64,000 bases of DNA from assembly GCF_000744785.1 (NCBI RefSeq), contig NZ_JQMO01000003.1, forward strand, positions 558,001 to 622,000, read 5' to 3'. This document shows, in pieces, positions 48,851-57,238 of the stretch. The position numbers were made by a program, and so were the translations under genes. This DNA comes from Kitasatospora azatica KCTC 9699 (GTDB lineage Bacteria; Actinomycetota; Actinomycetes; Streptomycetales; Streptomycetaceae). Below the pieces are notes generated by a model. It saw nothing but the letters and a program-made list of their open reading frames with translations. It was not told the DNA's origin and did no database searches. Each line of letters opens with the position of its first letter. Within the stretch, counting starts at the first letter, position 1.

Positions 48851-50239
48851 ATGTCCAGGAAACGCTTGACCGCCCTCGCCGCAGGCGCGATCGCCGCCCT
48901 TGCCGCAATCACCTTGCCCGCCCTGCCCCAGGCGGCGGCCCAGTCACGTACCCCCACCGCGCAACAGCCCGCAGGCCAGCGGATGTTCGTCTACCGGATC
49001 ACCACCCGGACGCCGCAGGACGCCCAGAGGTTGCTCGCCGGGGGCTTCGACGTCCTGGAACACCGCCAGGGCGCGGACCTGTTGGTGCTCGGCGACGGCG
49101 ACACGCAGCTGCGGCTGCGGCTGGCCGGCTTCCGGCCCTCGGTGCAGCAGGCGCTGCCCGCACGCTCACCCGCCCAGCCGCTCGCCGCGGCCGCACCGGG
49201 CGACACCTACGACGGCGGCTACCACACCGTCAACTCCCAGTACGCGCACCTGGATCAGGTCGCTTCCCAGCACGCCGACCTGGCCACGGTGGTGACCTAC
49301 GGGCAGTCCTGGCGCAAGCAGACCGGGCAGCCGAACGGCTACGACCTGAAGGCGATCTGCATCACCAGGATGACCCAGGGCGACTGCCGGCGGGACCCGA
49401 ACTCGGCCAAGCCGCGGTTCTTCCTGATGAGCCAGATCCACGCGCGCGAACTCAGCACCGGCGAGATCTCCTGGCGCTGGATCGACTACCTGACCGGCAA
49501 CTACGGCACCGACCAGGAGGTCACCGCGCTGCTGGACTCCACCGAGCTGTGGGTGGTGCCGATCGCCAACCCCGACGGCGTCGACATCGTCCAGCAGGGC
49601 GGCGACAACCCCAACCCGCAGCGCAAGAACGCCGATGACAGCAACGGCAGTTCATGCGACGCCGGCGGGCAGCTCGGGGTCGACCTCAATCGCAACACGG
49701 CCAGCCACTGGGGCTCCAGCGGGACCTCCGGCGACCCGTGCTCGGAGGTCTACCTCGGTCCGCAGGTCGACTCCGAGGCCGAGAACACCGCCCTGGAGGG
49801 GCTGTTCCGCGAGCTCTACCCGGCGGTGCGGGGCTCCGCTGACAGCGACCCGGCTCCCGTCGACACCCGCGGCCTGATGATCACCATGCACAGCGACGCC
49901 GGCATGGTGATCTTCCCCTGGGCCCATGACCACACCGTGCACACCGGCAACGACGCCGCTCTGCGGTCCATGGCCGGCCGGCTCGGCTCGATCACCGGCT
50001 ACCAGTCGGGACAGGCCGGCGAGATCCTCTACGACGCCGCCGGCGGCACCGACGACTGGGTCTACGACAAGCTCGGCACCGCCGCCTTCACCATCGAGGT
50101 CGGCGACAGCGACAACCGCGGCTGCGACGGCTTCATGCCGCCGTACGCCTGCCAGGACGACTACTTCTGGCCCAAGATGAAGCCGGCCCTGCTGTACGCG
50201 GCAGCCCACGCGGCCGCGCCGTACCGGACCACCGGTTAG
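48851..50239 (+). CDS. Secreted M14 zinc carboxypeptidase
   Basis: A 462-residue secreted metallocarboxypeptidase. Seen: signal peptide (MSRKRLTALAAGAIAALAAITLPALP, cleavage about residue 31), propeptide (to about 115), and the M14 domain with zinc ligands in SQIHARELSTGE (HxxE) and ITMHSDAG, substrate-binding GVDLNRN, and the catalytic glutamate in FTIEVGDS. Cysteine pairs in the mature part suggest disulfides. ATG 48851 is set by the signal peptide. Known: such enzymes remove C-terminal residues from peptides made by endoproteases such as the neighbouring trypsin. Confidence 0.94.
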   Translation: MSRKRLTALAAGAIAALAAITLPALPQAAAQSRTPTAQQPAGQRMFVYRITTRTPQDAQRLLAGGFDVLEHRQGADLLVLGDGDTQLRLRLAGFRPSVQQALPARSPAQPLAAAAPGDTYDGGYHTVNSQYAHLDQVASQHADLATVVTYGQSWRKQTGQPNGYDLKAICITRMTQGDCRRDPNSAKPRFFLMSQIHARELSTGEISWRWIDYLTGNYGTDQEVTALLDSTELWVVPIANPDGVDIVQQGGDNPNPQRKNADDSNGSSCDAGGQLGVDLNRNTASHWGSSGTSGDPCSEVYLGPQVDSEAENTALEGLFRELYPAVRGSADSDPAPVDTRGLMITMHSDAGMVIFPWAHDHTVHTGNDAALRSMAGRLGSITGYQSGQAGEILYDAAGGTDDWVYDKLGTAAFTIEVGDSDNRGCDGFMPPYACQDDYFWPKMKPALLYAAAHAAAPYRTTG

Positions 50240-50319
50240 GGCCTGCCCTACGGCCTGCCCGGCCCTCGCGCGGTAGCCTCCGACGCAATGAGTCAACTCG
50301 TTGCAGAGGAGTCCCCCTG

Positions 50320-50712
50320 ATGCACCCCTTCCGCGCGGCGGTCGAAGCCCGCGACCACGCCGCCATCACCGACCTGCTCGCCGACGACGTGGTCTTCACC
50401 AGCCCGGTCGTCTACCGGCCGTACGCGGGCAAGGCGATCACCGCTGCGATCCTCGGCGGGGCGCTGCGCGTCTTCGAGGACTTCCGGTACGTCCGGGAGA
50501 TCGTCGGGGCGGACGGGCGCGACCATGCGTTGGTGTTCACCGCCACCGTCGGTGGTCGGGAGGTCAACGGCTGCGACTTCCTGCACTTCGACGAGGCGGG
50601 CAGGATCGACGAGTTCACCGTGATGGTCCGGCCGCTCTCCGGCGCGCAGGCCCTCGCCGAGGCGATGAATGCCCAGTTCGAGCGGATCACCGCTGAGGCT
50701 GCGGGCCACTGA
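50320..50712 (+). CDS. SnoaL-like (NTF2-fold) protein
   Basis: A 130-residue protein with the NTF2 pattern: HPFRAAVEARDHAAITDLLADDVVFTSPVV, YAGKAITAAIL and NGCDFLHFDEAGRIDEFTVMVRPL. It is distinct from the SnoaL-like gene at 35576. ATG 50320 follows GAGGAG. Its 3' end overlaps the convergent MFS gene by 26 bases. Function unknown; the family includes polyketide cyclases and nonenzymatic binding proteins. Confidence 0.87.
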   Translation: MHPFRAAVEARDHAAITDLLADDVVFTSPVVYRPYAGKAITAAILGGALRVFEDFRYVREIVGADGRDHALVFTATVGGREVNGCDFLHFDEAGRIDEFTVMVRPLSGAQALAEAMNAQFERITAEAAGH

Positions 50713-52054
50713 CCGGCTCGGGCAGGGCCGCCCGCTGCGCCTCGGCGGCGGACGCCCGCTCGGCCGAAAGGGCGGACGCCCGCTCGGCCGCAAGGATGGA
50801 CGCCCGCTCGGCCCACCGCACGACGGGCGGGATCAGCTGCCCGACCGCGAGGAAGATCCCGCCCAGCAGGAACCAGCCGGGCGCGCCCCAGGTGATGCAG
50901 AGGAAGCCCAGCAGGGAGGGGGCCGCCACTCCCGCCAGTCCCCTGCCGAAGCCGAAGACGCCCGAGTACTGGCCCTGGGCGTGGGCCGGCGCGAGGTTGT
51001 AGCGCAGCTCGAACGAGCCGACGGCCTGCAGGATTTCGCCGATCGTGTGGACGCCGACCCCGACCGCGATCAGCAGGGCGGCCGCCCACCCGGGCAGACC
51101 GGCCGTCAGGCCGATCAGCGTCATGCCGGCCAGGAACGCCCAGCCGGACCGGCGCCAGGCCCGCGCGGCGGCGGCGTTGCCGTCGATCCCACGGCTCGCC
51201 CGCACCTGCAGGGCCACCACCATGAACGTGCTGGCCAGCGCGCTGGTCCCGACGAACCAGCGCGGCGCGGCGGTGTGTCCGACGATCCACAGCGGCACCG
51301 CGAACAGCTGCACATCGCCCTGCAGCGACATGACACCGTCCAGCGCGGTGACCACCAGATAGGGGCGGTCCTTGAGCGCGACCCACCGCCCGGTCCCCGA
51401 CGGCACCGGGAGGGGCGGCAGCGAGGGCAGCCTGCTGACGATCACCGCGGTCGCCACGAAGCTCAGTGCGTTGCCCAGCACCAGGCACAGGTACGCGGCA
51501 TGCGTGTCCAGTTGGACGACCAGCGCGGCGAGTCCCGCCCCGATGCTGGCGGCCAGGTTGACGGCCGCCCGCAGGTAGGCCCGGAACCGCGCGGGCTTCT
51601 CGCCCGCGAGCCCGCGCACCAGCGGCCCGCGCGCCGCCTGGCTGGCCGACCCCGCCAGCTCGGTGAGGCAGACCACCGTCACGAACAGCCAGAACGAGTG
51701 CACCAGCACCATCGCCGCCATGGCCGCGGCCTGCACGATCAGGGTCAGCCGGTAGACCTCGCGCGGACCGCGCCGGTCCGCCAGCCGCCCCACCGGGATC
51801 CCGGAGAGCAGCCCGACCAGGCCGCCGATCCCCAGCCCGAGCCCGACCTGCGCCACCGACAACCCCACCGAGCGGGTGTAGAAGAGCGCCGCGCTGAGCA
51901 TGAAGACGCCGCTGCCCACCATGTTGACGAAACTCGCGGCCGCGAGCGTGCGCCGCGGCCCCCGTGCCAGCAGGATTCCCCGCGAGACCAACCAGGACTG
52001 CGTGGGGACGGTTGCTGTCGCCGTTTCCAAAACCTCGGACCACCGTTCACTCAA
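50687..52054 (-). CDS. MFS transporter with repetitive C-terminal tail
   Basis: A 455-residue membrane transporter with 12 hydrophobic helices. Seen: GRLADRRGPREVYR (motif A between helices 2 and 3), HSFWLFVTVVCLTELAG, and ARRWRRSG-like loops. The last 35 residues repeat AERAS three times at eight-residue spacing, encoded by a 24-bp tandem repeat. The start is uncertain: TTG 52054 has only a weak ribosome site. Substrate unknown. It overlaps the SnoaL-like gene convergently by 26 bases. Confidence 0.88.
   Translation of the reverse strand: MSERWSEVLETATATVPTQSWLVSRGILLARGPRRTLAAASFVNMVGSGVFMLSAALFYTRSVGLSVAQVGLGLGIGGLVGLLSGIPVGRLADRRGPREVYRLTLIVQAAAMAAMVLVHSFWLFVTVVCLTELAGSASQAARGPLVRGLAGEKPARFRAYLRAAVNLAASIGAGLAALVVQLDTHAAYLCLVLGNALSFVATAVIVSRLPSLPPLPVPSGTGRWVALKDRPYLVVTALDGVMSLQGDVQLFAVPLWIVGHTAAPRWFVGTSALASTFMVVALQVRASRGIDGNAAAARAWRRSGWAFLAGMTLIGLTAGLPGWAAALLIAVGVGVHTIGEILQAVGSFELRYNLAPAHAQGQYSGVFGFGRGLAGVAAPSLLGFLCITWGAPGWFLLGGIFLAVGQLIPPVVRWAERASILAAERASALSAERASAAEAQRAALPEPVSGPQPQR
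50750..50821. repeat. 24-bp tandem repeat in the MFS gene
   Basis: Three units beginning GGACGCCCGCTCGGCC at 50750, 50774 and 50798. In the transporter frame each encodes an octapeptide of the form AERAS plus three variable residues. Length variation is expected between strains. Confidence 0.8.
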
Positions 52055-52335
52055 GGGATTCGGCAGCTCACCACAACTGCCGACCTCGGAGTATGGGGTC
52101 GCGGGCAGCGCAGCGAGAAGGGCGCGGCGGCAGGGGAAAGGTCACATCCGGTTCGGGAACGAACGCGCCGGCACGGGCCGTTGGAACTGGTGTGACGCCG
52201 CGTCAGTGAAGGCGTCGATCCTGGGACTTTTCGGGCTTCGCGGACGACGCCTGGTCAGCTACCCGTGATCCGGCCGGCGGTGGGTCGGGCCCCGTTCCTG
52301 GCCTGGTTCCTGGCCCGGCCCACCGCCGGTCTTCC

Positions 52336-53376
52336 TCACCCGCGTGCGAGTTGCTCGCTCAGCGCGCTCGGCAGGCCGGTCCAGTCGCAGGAGACGAACG
52401 AGGCGTGCGCGGCGGCGAGCCGGGCCACCCGGGCGGTCGCGTCGGACTGGCTCGGCGCGGTGTCGGAGAGCGCCGGGTTGACGTTGTGCGCGTCGGTCAT
52501 GACCAGCAGGTAGTGGTTGGTGTCGTACCAGGAGGTGTCGATGCCGCCGTCGACGAGCGCGTGCGCGTCGCCGTCGAAGACCACGAACCACGGGCGCAGC
52601 GAGGCGTTCGGGTAGCGGGTGCGCGGGTCACCGGCCGCCGCGCCGAGGACCGAGGGGAATATCTGCGCCTGGCCGAGCCGGCCGGACGCCTGCAGCGCGG
52701 CCAGGTGCTGGGCGTACTCGGTGTCGGTCCACAGGTGGTCGAAGGGGTTGCTCGTCTCGAATGTCCCCGGGATCACCTCCAGCACCACCTTGCCGGCCAA
52801 CGCCGAGCGCGCCGGCCAGTTGCCGGCCCGCGCCGCCGCATCCAGGCTCGGGTAGCCGCCGAGCAGGTCGGCCGGGCGGTACACATCCGTCCCGAGGTGC
52901 GCCTGCACCAGTGCGTCGAGCTCGGTGGGGCCGAGGCCGGCGTTGGCGTTGAAGCCCGCCTTCATCTCCAGCTTGACCATGATCGGCGAGTGCCCCGGGT
53001 GGGCCGCGAGCCAGATCCGGATGTCGTCCAGACAGCTGCCCAAGTCCTTGTTGGCGCCGCCTCGGTAGAGGTCGGCGGCGGTGGCGGCGTCGACGCAGTT
53101 GTTCTTGTTGCCCAGCGGGTTCGAGTGGCTGACCTTCCACTCATGGGTGATCGTGTCCACCCAGGTGTCCAGCTCGACCAACGAGGCCCCGGTGTCCAGG
53201 GCATTCGCCAGGAAGGGGAACTGGCTGGTGTCGTCATAGGTGTTGTGGATCCCCACCGAGGTGCCGCCCGCGAGCGACAACCCGCCGGTGTCGGCGGACG
53301 CGGCCGAGCCGCCGGCCAGGGGAATCACGCAGGCGACGGCGGCCAGCAGGGTGGCCACGCGGGCGAGGACGGGCAT
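52336..53376 (-). CDS. Secreted PI-PLC-like phosphodiesterase
   Basis: A 346-residue secreted enzyme of the phosphatidylinositol-specific phospholipase C type (Ca2+-dependent actinomycete branch). Seen: signal peptide (LARVATLLAAVACVIPLAGG, cleavage about residue 28), catalytic His in VGIHNTYDD, ELDTWVD, VSHSNPLG and IMVKLEMKAG, and DWTGLPSAL near the end. Known: this branch cleaves phosphatidylinositol. The 281-base gap upstream of the stop (52055-52335) shows no gene. ATG 53376 begins the signal peptide. Confidence 0.86.
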   Translation of the reverse strand: MPVLARVATLLAAVACVIPLAGGSAASADTGGLSLAGGTSVGIHNTYDDTSQFPFLANALDTGASLVELDTWVDTITHEWKVSHSNPLGNKNNCVDAATAADLYRGGANKDLGSCLDDIRIWLAAHPGHSPIMVKLEMKAGFNANAGLGPTELDALVQAHLGTDVYRPADLLGGYPSLDAAARAGNWPARSALAGKVVLEVIPGTFETSNPFDHLWTDTEYAQHLAALQASGRLGQAQIFPSVLGAAAGDPRTRYPNASLRPWFVVFDGDAHALVDGGIDTSWYDTNHYLLVMTDAHNVNPALSDTAPSQSDATARVARLAAAHASFVSCDWTGLPSALSEQLARG

Positions 53377-53567
53377 GGGACCTCCAGGTGTGGGCTCGGG
53401 GCGCTGAGCTGGGCCAATCTGGCATGTACGCGGTGAGGCTACTGGGCCGGGGTGGCGTTCACGTGTCGATACGTCAAATACCGCCGGACAAGCGATGGCG
53501 TCCAGGATCTGGTTACTGATGCACCATCAGAAACCTTCAGAACCAGCGCGACCACTAGGATCGGCGC

Positions 53568-53921
53568 ATGGCCAAGCGCGCAGACTCACCGCTCTCCCTC
53601 TGGTCCCAGGACTCCGTGCTGTCGATCGGCTCCGTCGGTTCGGTGCTCTCGATCGGATCGGTCGGGTCCGTCCTTTCCGTCGGCTCGGTCGGCAGTGCGC
53701 TGTCGATCGGCTCGATCGGCTCGGCCCTCTCCGTGATCTCGGCCGGGTCCTGGCTGAGCACCGGCTCGCTGCTGTCCGCCCAGTCGCGGTGGTCCGTGCT
53801 GTCCTGGCGGTCCAACCGGGGCTTCCTGGCCGCCGGCGTGGTGGCGGCGGCGGTCGCCTGCACGGTGCTGGCGGGCGACCGGCGCGGCGGGGTGGCGGTC
53901 GGCGGCCCTGGAGGGTCTTGA
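53568..53921 (+). CDS. Low-complexity LSIGS-repeat protein with C-terminal membrane helix
   Basis: A 117-residue protein. From residue 16 it consists of near-perfect ten-residue units (SVLSIGSVGS, varying to ALSIGSIGS and SVISAGS) up to about residue 70. A basic SWRSNRG segment and one hydrophobic helix (FLAAGVVAAAVACTVLAG) follow. Ser at every third position with Leu/Ile/Val between suggests a thin beta-solenoid or amyloid-like stack. I have seen similar repeat proteins in actinomycetes but know no function. The opposite strand is also open but has no membrane helix and is judged a shadow. Confidence 0.75.
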   Translation: MAKRADSPLSLWSQDSVLSIGSVGSVLSIGSVGSVLSVGSVGSALSIGSIGSALSVISAGSWLSTGSLLSAQSRWSVLSWRSNRGFLAAGVVAAAVACTVLAGDRRGGVAVGGPGGS

Positions 53922-53954
53922 CGTTGCAGCCGAAGGTCGGCACCGGGTCTAGGA

Positions 53955-54033
53955 ACCGCGACCAATCCCGACCTGTCGGCCTTCCGCGCCCACGGCGGCA
54001 AGATCGTGCTCTACCACGGCGGCGACCCGCAGG
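53955..54033 (+). pseudogene. Relic of a tannase/feruloyl-esterase-like hydrolase
   Basis: The plus strand reads ATNPDLSAFRAHGGKIVLYHG, the conserved C-terminal segment of tannase/feruloyl esterase proteins (DLS.F..RGGKLILYHG), for about 26 codons before similarity ends. No other part of such a gene is present. It lies between the repeat protein and a TetR relic, marking a decayed stretch. Confidence 0.65.
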
Positions 54034-54073
54034 CGACCGGGGACGGGCCCGCAGGCGACTCGCTGCGGAGCTC

Positions 54074-54295
54074 CTACGGGCGGCCGAGTTCCAGTCCGGT
54101 GAGCATCGCCTGCACGCCGGCCCGGTACATCCGCTCGGCGGCGCCGGCGTCCTCGCCGGTGGCGCCCCAGCTGGTGAGTGGTGCGCGCAGCACATCGGTC
54201 AGTTCAAGACCGACCAGGCCGTGCATCACGCACCAGAGGCGGTACGCGCCCCGGGTCGCCAGCAGGCCCTGGGCACCGCCCGGAGTGCGGGGCAA
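54074..54295 (-). pseudogene. C-terminal relic of a TetR regulator
   Basis: About 73 codons on the minus strand: [22 protein letters not shown] followed by the end MYRAGVQAMLTGLELGRP, the ligand-domain tail of TetR (WHG-type) proteins. No DNA-binding domain is found upstream, so the gene is truncated. With the hydrolase relic it fills the 490-base gap between 53922 and 54411. Confidence 0.7.
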
Positions 54296-54411
54296 CGGGC
54301 AGGGCGATGATGCGGGGCATCAGGTCGATCAGGATCAGCGCGGACGTCGTGGTGATGATCGTAGGACGATGGGAGACGGAGCAGCGGTACGGGCTACCGA
54401 AGGGGTCGGCC

Positions 54412-55452
54412 ATGGCCACGATGGACTCGCGGTCCGAGGTGCAGCGCACGTCCTGCTGGGTGGTGGAGCGGCCCGGTCCGATCGGCTCGACCCCGCTGCG
54501 GCGGGTGGAGCGGTCGGTGCCGGAGCCCGGGGCGGGCGAGCTGCTGATCGAGGTGACCGCCTGCGGCGTCTGCCGCACCGACCTGCACCTGGCCGAGGGC
54601 GACCTGCCGCCCCGGATGCCGCGCTGCACGCCGGGGCACGAGATCGTCGGACGGGTCCGGTACGCGGGTCACGGCGCCGCCGAGGACTTCCGTCCGGGCG
54701 ACCGGGTCGGCGCCGCCTGGCTGGCCGGCACCTGCGGTGAGTGCCGGTTCTGCCGCAGCGGCCGGGAGAACCTCTGCCCGGACTCCCGCTACACCGGCTG
54801 GGACCGGCACGGCGGCTACGCCGGCCATGCGGTGGTCGACGCGCGCTACGCCTATCCGCTGCCCGAGGGCCCGCCCGACGAGGAGCTCGCACCGCTGCTG
54901 TGCGCGGGGATCATCGGCTACCGCGCCCTGGAGCGCGCCCAGTTGCCGACCGGTGGGCGCCTGGGCCTCTACGGGTTCGGCGCCTCGGCACACCTCACCG
55001 CCCAACTCGCCCTCGCGCGCGGCGCCACCGTGCATGTCCTGACCCGGTCGGAGCAGGCCCGCCGACTGGCTCTGGAGCTCGGTGCGGCCTCGGCGGGCGG
55101 CGCGCAGGACAGGCCGCCCGAACCGCTCGACGCCGCGATCCTGTTCGCTCCGGTCGGCGATCTGGTCCCCGTCGCCCTGGCGGCCCTCAGCCCCGGCGGC
55201 ACGCTCGCGGTGGCCGGAATCCACCTCACCGAGGTCCCGCCGCTCGACTACCAGCGGCACCTGTTCCAGGAGCGCACGCTGCGCAGCGTCACCGCCAACA
55301 CCCGCGCGGACGGCCGCGCCTACCTCGCCGAGGCCGCCCGTCACCGGCCCGCGGTCCATGTCCAGCGGTACCGGCTGGACCAGGCCGACACCGCCCTGGC
55401 CGATCTCGCGGCCGACCGGATCACGGGTGTCGCCGTGCTGCTGAACCACTGA
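54412..55452 (+). CDS. Zinc-dependent alcohol dehydrogenase
   Basis: A 346-residue MDR alcohol dehydrogenase. Seen: catalytic zinc ligands CGVCRTDLH and TPGHEIVG, the structural zinc cluster [15 protein letters not shown], and a Rossmann domain with [21 protein letters not shown]. It matches the zinc-binding alcohol dehydrogenase AdhA-type subgroup. The start is ATG 54412 or 54421, with the usual leader. The gene stands alone; an NAD(P)-dependent oxidation of primary alcohols is inferred from the family. Confidence 0.93.
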   Translation: MATMDSRSEVQRTSCWVVERPGPIGSTPLRRVERSVPEPGAGELLIEVTACGVCRTDLHLAEGDLPPRMPRCTPGHEIVGRVRYAGHGAAEDFRPGDRVGAAWLAGTCGECRFCRSGRENLCPDSRYTGWDRHGGYAGHAVVDARYAYPLPEGPPDEELAPLLCAGIIGYRALERAQLPTGGRLGLYGFGASAHLTAQLALARGATVHVLTRSEQARRLALELGAASAGGAQDRPPEPLDAAILFAPVGDLVPVALAALSPGGTLAVAGIHLTEVPPLDYQRHLFQERTLRSVTANTRADGRAYLAEAARHRPAVHVQRYRLDQADTALADLAADRITGVAVLLNH

Positions 55453-55499
55453 GCGGCCCACCGTCCGACTCTTCCGGTCACTCGCACCGCCGACGCTGG

Positions 55500-56207
55500 T
55501 CAGTGCAGGACGACGCAGCCACGGTCGGCGAGCGCCCGGAGCAGGGCGCGGGAGGGGGTGACCTCGTTCCAGCGCACGTCCAGCTTCTCCAGGGCGGGCA
55601 GTTCGGTGAGCCAGTCGGGGAGCGCGGTCAGTCGGTTGGCGCGCAGGTCGAGCCGGCGCAGCAGGGGCAGTCCGGCGAGCGGTTCGGGGATCGTGGTGAA
55701 GGCGTTCTCGCGCAGTTCGAGCTCGCGCAACTCACCGAGGGCGCCCACGGATTCGGGCAGATCGGAGAGGGCGTTGCCGCGCAGCCAGAGCTCTCGGAGC
55801 CGGTGCAGTCGGCCGATCGACGGCGGAACGACGGTGAGGCGGTTGTGTTGGGCCCGCAGTTCGATCAGGCTGGTCATCTCGCCGATCTCGACCGGGAGTT
55901 CGGTGAGGCGGTTGTCGCCCACGTTGAGGTGGCGCAGCTCCGTCAAGCGCCCGAGCTCGCCGGGGAGGCGGGTGAGCGCGTTGTCGTGCAGATAGAGGAA
56001 GTCGGTCAGCCCGGCGAGTTCGCCGAGTTCCGCCGGTACCGAGGTCAGGGCGTTGTGGCCGAGGTCCAGGGTGCGCAGCCGGCGCAGGCCGCCGATGGCG
56101 GGCGGGAGCTCGCTGAGCCCGTTCTCGGCCAGGATCAGTACCTCGAGATCGGTGCGGGCCCAGATCTCCTCGGGCACTGCACCGAGCTGCTTCCGCCACA
56201 GGTTCAT
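55500..56207 (-). CDS. Leucine-rich-repeat protein
   Basis: A 235-residue protein made of nine to ten LRR units of about 23 residues (for example LRTLDLGHNALTSVPAELGEL and LTELRHLNVGDNRLTELPVEIGEM), bacterial/plant-like with the LxxLPxxIGxL pattern. No signal peptide or membrane helix, so it is cytoplasmic and probably binds protein. The last unit ends ALADRGCVVLH. Such proteins are not rare in streptomycetes, but their partners are unknown. Confidence 0.92.
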   Translation of the reverse strand: MNLWRKQLGAVPEEIWARTDLEVLILAENGLSELPPAIGGLRRLRTLDLGHNALTSVPAELGELAGLTDFLYLHDNALTRLPGELGRLTELRHLNVGDNRLTELPVEIGEMTSLIELRAQHNRLTVVPPSIGRLHRLRELWLRGNALSDLPESVGALGELRELELRENAFTTIPEPLAGLPLLRRLDLRANRLTALPDWLTELPALEKLDVRWNEVTPSRALLRALADRGCVVLH

Positions 56208-56317
56208 GCCGCCGACGATACCGGCGCGCCTCTCGGCGGGCGGGCGCGGATCCGTGTACCGGTGGAGGTAGCGAGGCAGCGGACGTGAACCGCTCTTCCC
56301 TGATCTGGAGGTCCCGG

Positions 56318-56794
56318 ATGACCGACCCGCTCACCACCTGTCTCTGGTTCGACGGCCGGGCCGAGGAGGCTGCCAACCACTATCTCGCGATCTTCCCGAA
56401 CTCCAAGCTCGGCCGGATCGGCCGCTACACCGAGGCCGGGCCGGGGCCGGCGGGTTCGGTGATGGTGGTCGAGTTCGAGTTGAACGGCCAGCGATTCGTG
56501 GGGCTCAACGGCGGGCCGCAGTTCACCTTCTCGGAGGCGATCTCGTTCCAGATCCCGTGCGCCGACCAGGCCGAGGTCGACCACTACTGGGACCGGCTGG
56601 GCGAGGGCGGCGAGGAGGGGCCGTGCGGCTGGCTCAAGGACAAGTTCGGCGTCTCCTGGCAGGTCTTCCCCGCGGAGCTGATCGACATGGTCAGCGATCC
56701 GGACCCGGTGAAGGCCGCCCGGACCACCAAGGCGATGTTCGCCATGAGCCGGCTGGACCTGGCCGCCCTGCGGCGGGCGTACGCGGGCGAGTAG
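56318..56794 (+). CDS. VOC family protein (PhnB/3-demethylubiquinone methyltransferase-like)
   Basis: A 158-residue protein. Seen: TTCLWFDGRAEEAANHYLAIFPNSKLG, VEFELNGQRFVGLNGGPQFTFSEAISFQI and CGWLKDKFGVSWQVFP, the standard blocks of the PhnB-like glyoxalase-fold group. ATG 56318 follows GGAGG; the frame upstream is noncoding. Known: these small dimeric proteins have varied, often unknown functions despite the methyltransferase name. Confidence 0.92.
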   Translation: MTDPLTTCLWFDGRAEEAANHYLAIFPNSKLGRIGRYTEAGPGPAGSVMVVEFELNGQRFVGLNGGPQFTFSEAISFQIPCADQAEVDHYWDRLGEGGEEGPCGWLKDKFGVSWQVFPAELIDMVSDPDPVKAARTTKAMFAMSRLDLAALRRAYAGE

Positions 56795-56845
56795 AGCCGA
56801 CAGGGCGGACACGGTGGCGGGCGGCTGGCGGCTGGCGGCAGGCGG

Positions 56846-57121
56846 CAGGGCGCGCTCACCAATCTGCTCAACCCGAAGATGGGTGTGTTCTACGTGGCCG
56901 TGCTGCCGCAGTTCATCCCGCCGGGCGCACCGCACTTCACCATGGGCCTGCTGCTCACCTCGGTGCACATCGCGCTGGGCCTGGCCTGGTCCGCCGTGCT
57001 GATCGTCTTCGCCGGCGCGTTGCGCGGCTGGCTGCAGCGCCCGAGGGCGCGTCGCCTGCTGGACCGGATCACCGGCACGGTCATCGCAGCCTTCGGCATC
57101 CGCCTGGCCCTCGGCGACTGA
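56846..57121 (+). pseudogene. C-terminal relic of a LysE family exporter
   Basis: The frame reads QGALTNLLNPKMGVFYVAVLPQFIPPG and continues with hydrophobic helices to ALRGWLQRPRARRLLDRITG and the end. This is the C-terminal 90 residues of LysE/RhtB exporters (usual length about 210). The N-terminal half is replaced by a GGCGGCTG/CAG-type repeat. ATG 56879 could still start an 80-residue peptide, but it would not be a full transporter. Confidence 0.85.
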
Positions 57122-57168
57122 GGCGGCAACCGCCCGAGGCCCGGGCCGGCGAGGCCCGAGCTTCCCGC

Positions 57169-57192
57169 GCCCTGAGCACGGAGGCTCAGGGC
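57169..57192. terminator. Hairpin between LysE relic and RIO-type kinase gene
   Basis: Nine-base stem GCCCTGAGC / GCTCAGGGC with a six-base loop, between convergent ends. Confidence 0.65.
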
Positions 57193-57238
57193 ACGGGCGC
57201 ACGGGAACCGCAGCCGGCCGCTGCCACCGGCGCCCCCC

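Noticed and set aside
53555..54001. Minus-strand frame of Thr/Glu/Pro/Asp repeats opposite the LSIGS-repeat gene
   Set aside because: Repeats on one strand always create repeats on the other; the plus frame has a plausible start and a membrane helix, this one has neither.
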